Assembly: GCA_030373325.1 (NCBI GenBank)
Contig: JAUCZB010000008.1
Span: 62,001 to 126,000, forward strand
Length of the DNA: 64,000 nt
Direction of reading: 5' to 3'
Source: Cyanobium sp. CZS25K
GTDB taxonomy: Bacteria > Cyanobacteriota > Cyanobacteriia > PCC-6307 > Cyanobiaceae
Shown: positions 37,476-45,779 of the stretch, piece by piece
Numbering within the stretch: position 1 is the first letter of the stretch
Layout: every line of letters begins with the position of its first letter
Notes under the pieces: model-generated
What the model saw: only the letters and a program-made list of their open reading frames with translations
The model's database searches: none
What the model was told of the DNA's origin: nothing
Translations under genes and position numbers: made by a program

Positions 37476-38468
37476 TTGGCTGCAGCGCGCCACATCCTCC
37501 TGACCGGCGGCAACTCCGGCATCGGTTTCGAGGCGGCCGTCATCCTCTGCCGGGCCGGCCACCGGCTCACCCTGCCCTGCCGGGACGAGGCCACCGCCGA
37601 GGCCGCCAGCCAAAGGGTGCTGGAGCGGGCCGGCGCCGGCACACCCCCCGCCACCGCGGTCTGCAACCTGGCGGATCTGGAGAGCGTGCGGGCCTGCGGC
37701 GCCGCCCTGCGTGCCCAGGGGACCCCCATCGACACCCTGGTGCTCAACGCCGGCCTGCAGTACGCCGGCGCCGCCGAACCGCGCCGCACCGCCCAGGGCC
37801 ATGAGCTCAGCTTCGGGGTGAACCATCTGGGCCACTTCCTGTTGGCCCACGAACTGGAGGCCCTGCTGGCGGCCGGACAAGCCCCGCGGCTGGTGGTCAC
37901 CGCCAGCGAGGTGCATGACCCCACCACCGCGGGGGGCAAGGTGGGGGCCCCGGCGGGCCTGGGAGCGCTGGCGGGCCTGCGGCCGGGTGAGGGCACCACG
38001 ATGGTGGACGGCGCGGCTCCCTTCATTGCCGACAAGGCCTACAAGGACAGCAAGCTCTGCAACGTGCTGTTCGCCCGCGAGTTCGCCCGCCGCCTGGAGG
38101 CGCGGGGAACGCCGTTGCCGGTCCTCGCCTGGAGCCCGGGGCTGGTGATCCCACCCACCAGCAGCGGCGGCTTCTGGCGCTACAGCCGCCAGGGCAATGA
38201 GCTGGGGCAGCGGCTGTTCGCCCTGGCGGCCCGCTCGATCCTGCGCCTCACCGAAAGCGTCGAGAACGCCGGAGCCCTGCTGGCTGGCCTCGCCAGCGAC
38301 GACGCCTACGCCGCCGATGGCTTCGTCTACATCAGGAACCGGGTGACGGGTCCGGGCCGGCGGGTGTTCGAGGCCAGCCCCACCAGCGCCGAAGGCCAGG
38401 ATCCTGATCTGGCCCTCCGGCTCTGGGAGGCGAGTGCGGCCCTGGTGGGGGTGGAGGCCCCGCCATGA
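37476..38468 (+). CDS. Short-chain dehydrogenase (protochlorophyllide reductase-like)
   Basis: A 330-residue SDR from TTG 37476. It has the NADP loop TGGNSGIGFEA, CNLADLESV, LNAGLQY, GVNHLGHFLL and the catalytic YKDSK near residue 190. The long insert after the active site and the sequence style resemble light-dependent protochlorophyllide reductase and retinol dehydrogenase-type SDRs. The POR-specific cysteines are not evident, so it is probably not POR itself. It overlaps the cupin gene by 4 bases. Confidence 0.78.
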   Translation: MAAARHILLTGGNSGIGFEAAVILCRAGHRLTLPCRDEATAEAASQRVLERAGAGTPPATAVCNLADLESVRACGAALRAQGTPIDTLVLNAGLQYAGAAEPRRTAQGHELSFGVNHLGHFLLAHELEALLAAGQAPRLVVTASEVHDPTTAGGKVGAPAGLGALAGLRPGEGTTMVDGAAPFIADKAYKDSKLCNVLFAREFARRLEARGTPLPVLAWSPGLVIPPTSSGGFWRYSRQGNELGQRLFALAARSILRLTESVENAGALLAGLASDDAYAADGFVYIRNRVTGPGRRVFEASPTSAEGQDPDLALRLWEASAALVGVEAPP

Positions 38469-38842
38469 GCAAGACCACCAGCCCCTACTGGAATCCGCTG
38501 GCGCCGGATCAGGCCAATCGCTGGCGCCGGCTGGAGGGGCTGGAAGGCCAGGTGCAGGAGCTGGTTCTCAGTGAAGATACGGTTACCGGGGAGATCATCC
38601 GCCTCACCCGCTTCCTGCCAGGGGCCGACACCGCCGCCTTCGGGGGCAAGGCCCACGCGTTTCCAGAGGAGATCTTCATCGTCAGTGGGCGCCTGTTCGA
38701 TGCGGCCTTCGGCCTGTGGCTGGAGACGGGTCATTACGCCAGCCGGCCGCCTGGGGAGGTGCCTGGGCCCTTCCGCAGCGACGAGGGCTGCCTGGTGCTG
38801 GAAGTGTCCTTCCCCCAGCGCGGCGAAGAGCCAGCCTCATGA
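38465..38842 (+). CDS. Cupin domain protein
   Basis: A 125-residue single-domain protein. The pattern GKAHAFPEEIFIVSGRLFDAAF gives a His, a Glu pair and the Gly of a cupin barrel, in the ChrR-type or ARD-like arrangement. The start ATG overlaps the SDR stop (ATGA), so the two genes are co-translated. Its partner SDR suggests a small-molecule oxidation pathway, but the substrate is unknown. Confidence 0.7.
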   Translation: MSKTTSPYWNPLAPDQANRWRRLEGLEGQVQELVLSEDTVTGEIIRLTRFLPGADTAAFGGKAHAFPEEIFIVSGRLFDAAFGLWLETGHYASRPPGEVPGPFRSDEGCLVLEVSFPQRGEEPAS

Positions 38843-39199
38843 TGGGGGCGAGCCAGCCGCCCGCAGCGGCTCCTCCACCTGGGCCCTCTCGCCGTGGGCG
38901 ACCACCACCATGGCCCTGCCGTCGATCTTGAGGCAGCGCCGGCCGGGATCGTCGATCAGGAACAGGGCCACCCGGGGGTCGCGGCCCAGATGTCCGGTGG
39001 TGAGCAACTGGCGGTTGCCGGTGTCATCAGAGAACACCAGGGTGCGTTCATCCAGCACCCGCAGGAAGCCCGGCGGACCGCCCCGGTGCTGCAGGTAGGG
39101 CGCTCCGGCTTCGGTGCGACTGGCGATGCAGAAGCTGTCGCGGGCGGCAATGAAGCGGATCTCCTTGTCGCCGAGCGGATCGCGGCGGCACCGGAACGC
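38837..39199 (-). pseudogene. Flavin-dependent pyridoxamine-phosphate-oxidase-like gene without a start codon
   Basis: The frame reads DPLGDKEIRFIAARDSF, RTEAGAPYLQHRGGPPGFLR, VLDERTLVFSDDTGNRQLLT, DPRVALFLIDDPGRR: a typical FMN-binding split-barrel oxidase. The first usable start is GTG 39058, in the middle of the conserved region. Between there and an in-frame stop at 39296-39298 there is no ATG, GTG or TTG, and about 60-70 N-terminal residues of the family are missing. The 3' end overlaps the convergent cupin gene by six bases. Probably a truncated remnant beside the cyclase gene. Confidence 0.6.
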
Positions 39200-39254
39200 C
39201 CCCGGGGTCTGCTGCGTCCGTGGGCGCGACTTCGGGGGACCAGCGGAGATCGTT

Positions 39255-40682
39255 TCAGGTGCCCTGAAGGCCAGGGTCCTGCAACCAGTAGGTGGTCATC
39301 GCACCGACGCCCTTGATCGGCAACTGTCCCCGCTCCTCCAGCCGAAACCTGTCCTTCAGTTTCCGTGCCATCGTTCCGCTGACATGGATCCGGCCCGGCA
39401 GACCATGGCTTTCCATCCGGCTGGCGATGTTCACCGTGTCGCCCCAGAGGTCGTAGATGAACTTCCTGCTGCCGATCACACCCGCCACCACCGGCCCGCT
39501 GTGGATGCCGATGCGGAGCGACAGCCGCCCGACCTCCGGCGATCGGAACCCGGCGACCCAGGTCTGCATGTCGAGCGCCATGGCGGCGATCGCTTCGGCG
39601 TGGTGGGGCGAGGAGGACGGCACACCCCCGACCACCATGTAGTTGTCGCCGATGGTCTTGATCTTCTCCAGCCGGTGCTGATCACTCAGCTGATCGAAGG
39701 CTGTGAACACACGGTTGAGCAGATCCACCAGGGCGTGGCACGACAGCCGTGACGACAGCTCGGTGAAACTGACGATGTCGGCGAACAGCACACTCACATC
39801 CTCGTGGGTTTCGGCAATGGTCTGTCGGCCCCGTTTCATCTCCTCGGCGATCGGCGCCGGGAGAATGTTCAGCAGCAGGGTTTCGGCACGGTCGCGCTCG
39901 ATCTGGGCGCTGCGCTCGGCCGCCACCCGCCGTTGCATCTCCGCCGAGGTGCGCAGGAAGGATTGGTTGAAGGCCGCTTCCAGCTCCCCCACTTCATCCG
40001 CTCGCCCCGGCGGCAGCAGGAACTGGTCCGGGTCAGGGGAACCACCTTGCCCCAGGGCCTCTCCGGCCCGATCGAGCCGATCGCGCAGAGCGAGGATCCG
40101 GCCGATCACCAGCCGGTGGATCACCAGCATCGTGATCAGGGTGAGGAAGGCCGCGATCCCCAGCACGATCAGGGCGATGTTGAGGATGTAGCCCCGCAGC
40201 CCTTCGCGGAGGCTGTCGTCGGCATGGCGGATCACGAGCCGATGATCGCCCTGCAGGCTGGCGGGGCCCCAGGCGGCGTCGTAGGCACCGTTCAGGGGAA
40301 ACCACCTGCCCGTGGCCCCCTCCAGCCCCAGAGCGGCCGGGGCGAACTCGGGGGCCACGCCGAACCGGCCCAGGAGCTCACCGGTGGAGTCGCGGTAGAG
40401 CGCCGCCCCCTCGATGGCCCGCACCATCGTCGGCCCCTGCAGCCGGCGCACGGCGTCGAGCAGTTCCTTTGACGAGCCCGCCTGGTCGTTGGCCACCAGC
40501 CATTCGACCTTCGCGTTCGTGACGGCGGCCAGCTGCTCCCCCAGACGCTCGCCCTGACGCAGCACCGAGGGGATGAGCACCACAGCTTCCACCACAAGGA
40601 AGTTGAGGAAGATCCAGAAGGCGACCCGCCGCGACAGCCGCGACCGGACCATGGCCAGCACCCGCTCAACAGCACGCGGCAT
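39255..40682 (-). CDS. Class III adenylate cyclase, membrane-bound, with HAMP domain
   Basis: A 475-residue protein: membrane helix about 20-42, an extracytoplasmic sensor region to about 165, second helix about 167-190, HAMP to about 245, coiled linker, then the cyclase domain (about 285-460). Metal-binding Asp residues lie in VLFADIVSFT and KTIGDNYM. The Lys in LEKIKTIGD and the Asp in YDLWGDTVNIASRM are the pair that selects ATP over GTP, so the product should be cAMP. The input signal is unknown. Confidence 0.9.
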   Translation of the reverse strand: MPRAVERVLAMVRSRLSRRVAFWIFLNFLVVEAVVLIPSVLRQGERLGEQLAAVTNAKVEWLVANDQAGSSKELLDAVRRLQGPTMVRAIEGAALYRDSTGELLGRFGVAPEFAPAALGLEGATGRWFPLNGAYDAAWGPASLQGDHRLVIRHADDSLREGLRGYILNIALIVLGIAAFLTLITMLVIHRLVIGRILALRDRLDRAGEALGQGGSPDPDQFLLPPGRADEVGELEAAFNQSFLRTSAEMQRRVAAERSAQIERDRAETLLLNILPAPIAEEMKRGRQTIAETHEDVSVLFADIVSFTELSSRLSCHALVDLLNRVFTAFDQLSDQHRLEKIKTIGDNYMVVGGVPSSSPHHAEAIAAMALDMQTWVAGFRSPEVGRLSLRIGIHSGPVVAGVIGSRKFIYDLWGDTVNIASRMESHGLPGRIHVSGTMARKLKDRFRLEERGQLPIKGVGAMTTYWLQDPGLQGT

Positions 40683-40847
40683 GGCTCAGGGGGTCAGAGG
40701 TGCCCCCGCCATCGTGGCATCGGCGTTCCGGCTCCAGACCAACCGCGGGGAATCCGTACCCAACCAGGCTGATGCAACGCTTCCCACCGGCAGGCTGTCC
40801 GCCCGGGCACCTCTGCCTAGTCTCCCGGCAAATCACCTCTGCGAGCG

Positions 40848-41621
40848 ATGGCCGTTTCTCTGATGAAGGATCCCCCCGGCGGGTCGTCCCTCCAGGTGAT
40901 CGAGGCCGTGAAGCAGGGCTGGCAGGCCTTCGCCAGGGCACCCTGGGTGTTCATCGGGTTCACCCTGCTGGCGGGGGTGCTGAGCAGCGTCTGCTCCCTG
41001 ATCCAGGGCCGGGTGGACGCCGACGAGATCACGCTGGTCACCGGGGTGCAGCTGATCCGGTTGGTGGTGGGCTCGATCCTGAGCGTGCTGGTGAGCCTGT
41101 GGAGCACCACGGGCCTGGTCCGCGGCGCCTGGAGTGCCCTTGCCGGGGGGAAGCCGGCCCTGGGCACCTTCACCCGCTGGGACGGGCGGGCCAGCTGGCG
41201 GCTGTTCCGCAACGGGCTGGTGCTGGGCATCCTGATCGCCGCAATCCTGGTGGTGGCGGCCCTGGTGGGGGTCGCCGCCGCCCAGCTCAACCAGGTTCTG
41301 GCGGTGCTGCCCTTCCTGGCCGCCTTCACCGTGGTGATCTACCTGGCGGTGAACCAGAAGTTCATGGCCCAGATCGCCCTGCTGGAGGGCGCAGGACCGA
41401 TCGAATCGATCGCCCGCGGCCGGACCCTGCTGGATCCCCAGTGGGGCTCGGTGCTGCTGTTGGCGCTGGTGGAGTTCGGCATCGCCCTGCTGGGTCTGCT
41501 GGCCTGCTTCGTGGGGCTGCTGGTGGCGGTGCCGGTGATCCTCTGCACCAGCACGGCCGCCTACCGCCAGGTGTTCGGCAGCGAAGACCTCACCGGCCTG
41601 CTGGCGGAGCCGGGGCTCTGA
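40848..41621 (+). CDS. Membrane protein of unknown function
   Basis: A 257-residue protein with five to six hydrophobic helices, starting with a cytoplasmic GWQAFARAPWVFIGFTLLAG. A short segment GPIESIARGRTLLDPQWGSVLLLALVEFG recurs in families such as DUF975 and BPSS1780-like membrane proteins, where it forms the helix before the last helix pair. Function unknown. It is divergent from the adenylate cyclase gene. Confidence 0.7.
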   Translation: MAVSLMKDPPGGSSLQVIEAVKQGWQAFARAPWVFIGFTLLAGVLSSVCSLIQGRVDADEITLVTGVQLIRLVVGSILSVLVSLWSTTGLVRGAWSALAGGKPALGTFTRWDGRASWRLFRNGLVLGILIAAILVVAALVGVAAAQLNQVLAVLPFLAAFTVVIYLAVNQKFMAQIALLEGAGPIESIARGRTLLDPQWGSVLLLALVEFGIALLGLLACFVGLLVAVPVILCTSTAAYRQVFGSEDLTGLLAEPGL

Positions 41622-41795
41622 GCCACCGCTGACCCACGGCAAGGCGATGGGTGAGGACCGCGTGCGCTCAAAGCCCTTCTGAATCCCTGTCTTTCCTCCT
41701 GTCGGTTCCCACCCCGGCCCGCCAGGGCCATCTCCATGCTTCTTCCCCACGACGCCGCCGATGACGGGGCGTCTGTTCGGGATCCATCCCTGTAG

Positions 41796-42282
41796 AGGCC
41801 GGAGGAGCCGATCCTGACCTCGTGGACCGGCAACGCGGCCGCCTGGACCCAAGCCGTGCGCCGCGGCGAGATCTTCAGCCGCGAAAGGGTCACCAACACG
41901 GCGATCCTCGAAGCGATCGCCCGCTGCGCCCCCCGCACCCTGCTGGATCTGGGCTGCGGCGAAGGATGGCTGGCCCATCACTGCGCCCTGAACGGCATCG
42001 CGGTGCTGCCACGGCTGCTCGCCCCCGGGGGCAGCGTGCTGGTGCAGACCCCTCCATCCCGTGCTGGCCTGCGCGGATCAGCCCTACCGGGACGGATGGC
42101 GGCAGGGCTCCTGGGCCGGCTTCTCCCCGGCCTTCCGCGATCCGGCCCCCTGGTGCTTCCGCACCATGAGCTCCTGGCTGGGTCTGTTCCAGAGCCATGC
42201 CCTGACCGTCCAGGAACTGCTCGAGCCCATGGATCCGGTCAGCGGCCAACCGGCTTCGCTGATCTTCCGGGCCACGGCCTGA
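41796..42282 (+). pseudogene. SAM-dependent methyltransferase remnant
   Basis: Frame one reads SWTGNAAAWTQAVRRGEI, RTLLDLGCGEGWLA (SAM-binding motif I), then jumps within about ten residues to RLLAPGGSVLVQT, which normally lies some 70 residues later, so the middle is deleted. One extra C near 42052 then shifts the frame; in the next frame the gene goes on QPYRDGWRQGSWAGF, WCFRTMSSWLGLFQ and SGQPASLIFRATA, a normal C terminus. The N-terminal start codon is also missing (the first candidate is GTG 41856, inside conserved sequence). Not expected to be functional. 41622-41795 shows nothing recognisable. Confidence 0.75.
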
Positions 42283-42298
42283 GCCCCTGGGCTCCGAC

Positions 42299-43411
42299 TC
42301 AGCGCAGGCAGGCCATCGGGTGACGGGTGGCCACCCCCAGGGCCCGGGCCACCCCCGGGTGGCACACCGAACCGCCCACGGTGTTGAGGCCGGAGAGCAG
42401 TTCGGGCCGGTCGGTGACCGCCTCCAGCAGGCCCCGCCCGGCCATCACCAGGATGTAGGGGAGCGTGACGCTCACCAGCGCCTCGGTGGAGGTGAAGGGC
42501 ACCGCGCCGGGCATGTTGCCCACCGCGTAGTGCTGCACGCCGTGGATGGTCACCACCGGATCGGTGTGGGTGGTTTCGCGGCTGGTGGCGATGCAGCCCC
42601 CCTGGTCGATGGCCACGTCCACGATCACCGAGCCGGGCCGCATGCGCTGCACCAGCTCCTCCCCCACCAGGGTGGGGGCCCGGCCGCCGGGCAGCAGCAC
42701 GGCGCCGATCAGCAGGTCGGCCCCCGGCACCAGCCGCTCGATCAGGCTGCGGCTGCTCACCAGGCTCGTCATGCGGCCGCGGCGGTCGGATTCCAGCCCC
42801 CGCAGCCGGTGCGGCGAGCGATCCAGCAGGAACACCTCCGCGTCCATGGCGGCGGCGATGCGGGCCGCATTCCAGCCCACGGTGCCGGCCCCCAGCACCA
42901 CCACCCGGGCGGGCCGCACGCCGGTGCAGCCGCCGATCAGGACGCCGCGGCCACCCTGGGGTTTCTCCAGCAGGCGGGCCCCCACCTGGGCCGCCAACCT
43001 TCCCGCCACCTCGCTCATCGGCGCCAGCAGCGGCAGGCTGCCGTCCTCGAGCTGCACCGTCTCGTAGGCCACCGCCGTGGTGCCCGCCTCCAGCAGGGCC
43101 TGGCCCACCTCGGGGTAGGCCGCCAGGTGAAGGTAGGTGAACAGAACCAGATCGCTGCGCAGGAAGCCGAATTCCTGCGGCTGCGGCTCCTTCACCTTCA
43201 CCACCAGATGGGCGGCCCAGGCCTCCTCGCAGCTGACGATGCGGGCCCCGGAAGCGCGGTAGTCGTCGTCGCTGAGGCCCGCCCCCAGGCCGGCCCCCTC
43301 CTGGACGCGCACCTCCATGCCCTGGGACACCAGCTCATGGACCCCGTCGGGGGTGAGCGCCACCCGCTGTTCGTCGCGCTTGATCTCGGTGGGCACACCG
43401 ATGCTGGCCAT
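42299..43411 (-). CDS. ald: Alanine dehydrogenase
   Basis: A 370-residue NAD-dependent enzyme interconverting alanine and pyruvate plus ammonium. It has GVPTEIKRDEQRVALTP at the start with the catalytic Lys/Arg, VKVKEPQPQEF, YLHLAAYPE, the NAD loop VVVLGAGTVGWNAA, and the ending SVCHPGVARALG. ATG 43411 gives the usual MASIGVPTE start; an earlier ATG at 43447 adds 12 Pro/Ala residues. It is convergent with the methyltransferase remnant. Confidence 0.94.
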   Translation of the reverse strand: MASIGVPTEIKRDEQRVALTPDGVHELVSQGMEVRVQEGAGLGAGLSDDDYRASGARIVSCEEAWAAHLVVKVKEPQPQEFGFLRSDLVLFTYLHLAAYPEVGQALLEAGTTAVAYETVQLEDGSLPLLAPMSEVAGRLAAQVGARLLEKPQGGRGVLIGGCTGVRPARVVVLGAGTVGWNAARIAAAMDAEVFLLDRSPHRLRGLESDRRGRMTSLVSSRSLIERLVPGADLLIGAVLLPGGRAPTLVGEELVQRMRPGSVIVDVAIDQGGCIATSRETTHTDPVVTIHGVQHYAVGNMPGAVPFTSTEALVSVTLPYILVMAGRGLLEAVTDRPELLSGLNTVGGSVCHPGVARALGVATRHPMACLR

Positions 43412-43490
43412 CGGAGAGGCCAGGGGTGCCGGGCCGGGAGCGGGCATGGGCCAAGGGGAATTGCCGCCCGTGGACGGTCGTGGCCAAACC

Positions 43491-45203
43491 CTAGGCCGAG
43501 GCGATGGGCATGCGCCAGCCGCTGCCGAAAGCCCGGCCGCTCACCTTGAGCACCGGTGCCGCCTGGCGCCGCTTGAATTCGGCCCGCCGCAGCAGCCCGG
43601 TCACCCGCGCCACCATTGCCGGATCCGCCCCCTCCGCCACCAGTTCCTCCGGCGTGCGCATCGCCTCGATGCAGGCCTTCAGCAGGGGGTCGAGCACCGC
43701 GTAGTCGGGCAGGGAATCGCTGTCGCGCTGGTCGGGACGCAGTTCGGCGCTGGGGGGCTTGGTGCGGATCGCCGCGCCGATCAGCTCGCCGCGCGCCGGC
43801 AGGCCGAGGGCCGCGCGGCAGGGGGCCGAAGCCTCCGCATCCAGCCAGTCGCAGAGGCCGAAGATGGTGCTCTTGTAGAGATCGCCGATCACGGCCAGGC
43901 CACCGTTCATGTCGCCGTAGAGGGTGCAGTAGCCCACCGCCAGCTCCGATTTGTTGCCGGTGGAGAGCAGCAGGCCGCCCTTCTGGTTGGCCACCGCCAT
44001 CAGCAGGGTGCCGCGGATGCGCGACTGCAGGTTCTCCTCGGTGACCCCCCGCGGAGGCGCCCCCAGGGCGGGGGTGAGGGCGGCATCGAAGGCCTCCATC
44101 AGCGGCGCGATCGGCAGGGTGGCGCTGCTCAGGCCAAGCCGCTCGGCCAGGGCGGCGGCATCATCGAGGGATCCGTCCGAACTGAAGGGGGAGGGCATGC
44201 GCAGCACGTCCACCCGCCCAGGGCCGAGCGCCGCGGCGGCGATCACCGCCACCAGGGCCGAATCGATGCCGCCGCTCAGCCCCAGCAGGGCCCGCTGGAA
44301 GCCGCACTTGGCCGCGTAGTCGCGCACCCCCAGCACCAGCACCCGCAGCAGCTGCTCCCAGGGGTCCGGCACGCTTGGGGCCTCCACCGGGGCCGTCATC
44401 GGAGCGACGGCGCCCGCCGGAGCGGGGCCGGCGTCCCACAGGGCCAGGTCCTCGGCGGCGCAGGCCAGCCGCAGCAACGGCCGACCAGCCCCGTCCACCA
44501 CGAAGCTGGCGCCATCGAAGACCAGTTCGTCATTGCCGCCGACCTGGTTGAGATAGACCACCGGCGCCCCGAGCCGAGCCGCCGCCCGGGCCGCCAGCCG
44601 CTGGCGCACCTCCCCCTTGTGCTGGCCGAAGGGGGAGGCCGAGAGGTTGAGCAGCAGGTCGATCCGCCGGGGCCCCAGATCGCCGATCGGGTCCACCGCG
44701 TCCGGCCACAGGCCCTGGAGCTCCTCCTCCACCCAGAGGTCCTCGCAGATGGTCAGGCCCAGCCGCCAGGGGCGTCCGCCGGCTTCCAGCTCCAGCACGG
44801 CCGGAGCCTCGCCGGGAAGGAAATAGCGGCGTTCGTCGAAGACGTCGTAGCTGGGCAGCAGGCGCTTGCGGCAGACGAAGCGCCAGCCGCCCCGCTGCAC
44901 CAGGGCAAGGGCGTTGTACAACCCCGGCTGGCGGCGGCCGCTGGCCGGCTCGGCCACCCCCACCAGCAGCGCCAGATCGGGAGGGCAGGCCAGCGCCAGG
45001 TCCTCGAGCACCTGCTCCTGGCGCTGGATCAGGGCCGGCCGCAGCAGCAGGTCCCGCGGCGGGTAGCCCCACAGCGACAGCTCGGGGGTGAGCACCAGAT
45101 CCGCGCCGCCGGCCCGGGCCCGCTCGGCGGCCGCCAGGATCCGCCGGCCGTTGCCCTCCAGGTCGCCCACCAGGGGATTGAGCTGGGCCAGGGCGAGGCG
45201 CAT
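43491..45203 (-). CDS. nadE: Glutamine-dependent NAD+ synthetase
   Basis: A 570-residue fusion enzyme making NAD from deamido-NAD. The N-terminal nitrilase-type glutaminase domain (1-270) shows its Glu (TPELSLWGYPP), Lys (CRKRLLPSYDVF) and Cys (GLTICEDLW) triad. The C-terminal synthetase has the ATP loop LLGLSGGIDSALV and STGNKSELAVGYCTLYGD. Its ATG shares a base with the nadD stop, so the last two steps of NAD synthesis are made together. Confidence 0.95.
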   Translation of the reverse strand: MRLALAQLNPLVGDLEGNGRRILAAAERARAGGADLVLTPELSLWGYPPRDLLLRPALIQRQEQVLEDLALACPPDLALLVGVAEPASGRRQPGLYNALALVQRGGWRFVCRKRLLPSYDVFDERRYFLPGEAPAVLELEAGGRPWRLGLTICEDLWVEEELQGLWPDAVDPIGDLGPRRIDLLLNLSASPFGQHKGEVRQRLAARAAARLGAPVVYLNQVGGNDELVFDGASFVVDGAGRPLLRLACAAEDLALWDAGPAPAGAVAPMTAPVEAPSVPDPWEQLLRVLVLGVRDYAAKCGFQRALLGLSGGIDSALVAVIAAAALGPGRVDVLRMPSPFSSDGSLDDAAALAERLGLSSATLPIAPLMEAFDAALTPALGAPPRGVTEENLQSRIRGTLLMAVANQKGGLLLSTGNKSELAVGYCTLYGDMNGGLAVIGDLYKSTIFGLCDWLDAEASAPCRAALGLPARGELIGAAIRTKPPSAELRPDQRDSDSLPDYAVLDPLLKACIEAMRTPEELVAEGADPAMVARVTGLLRRAEFKRRQAAPVLKVSGRAFGSGWRMPIASA

Positions 45204-45772
45204 CAGGGCTCGGAGAGGCCGTAGAGATTGTGCTGCAGCAGCACCGGCCAGAGTTCGGACGGTACCTGGGCCGGATCGGGCCGCTCCCGGATCCGGGAGC
45301 TGGCGCTGGGCGGAATCGCCAGGGGCAGCAGGTCGACGGTCGCCCCCAGATCGCGCAACCGCCCCAGATCGTCCGCCTGCAGCGGCCAGCCCTGGCGCTG
45401 GGCGATGCCGAGACGGCAGCTCCGCAGCAGATCGTCGGCCCGTTTCCAGCGGGGCATCTGGCCGGCCAGATCGCTGCCCACCACGAAGACCAGCTCCCGC
45501 CCCGGCCAGCGGGCCCGGGCCCGCTCCAGGGTCTCCACCGCCCAGGGGCTGCTGAGCTCCGGCTCCAGGCTGAGCCGGGGGTCGGCAATGGCCGCCACCA
45601 GGGCCGCCAGCAGGGACGTGCGCACCTCCAGGGGGGCGCCGTGGCGCTTGAGGGGGTTGTCGCTGGCCCAGGTCACCACCTGGGGGAACAATCCCAGCAA
45701 CCCCTCCAGCAGGGCCCTGTGGCCGCGGGTGGGGGGATCGGCGCTGGTGCCGAACAGGGCAAGCCGGGTCAC
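45203..45772 (-). CDS. nadD: Nicotinate-nucleotide adenylyltransferase
   Basis: Joins nicotinate mononucleotide and ATP to deamido-NAD, the step before NadE. The nucleotide loop reads LALFGTSADPPTRGH, close to the usual GTFDPxHxGH; WASDNPLKRHGAP and SASSRIRE (ISxTxIR motif) follow. GTG 45772 gives 189 residues and a start directly before the loop; GTG 45799 would overlap the GTPase gene by 20 bases. Tightly coupled to nadE. Confidence 0.9.
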   Translation of the reverse strand: MTRLALFGTSADPPTRGHRALLEGLLGLFPQVVTWASDNPLKRHGAPLEVRTSLLAALVAAIADPRLSLEPELSSPWAVETLERARARWPGRELVFVVGSDLAGQMPRWKRADDLLRSCRLGIAQRQGWPLQADDLGRLRDLGATVDLLPLAIPPSASSRIRERPDPAQVPSELWPVLLQHNLYGLSEP

Positions 45773-45779
45773 GCGGAGG

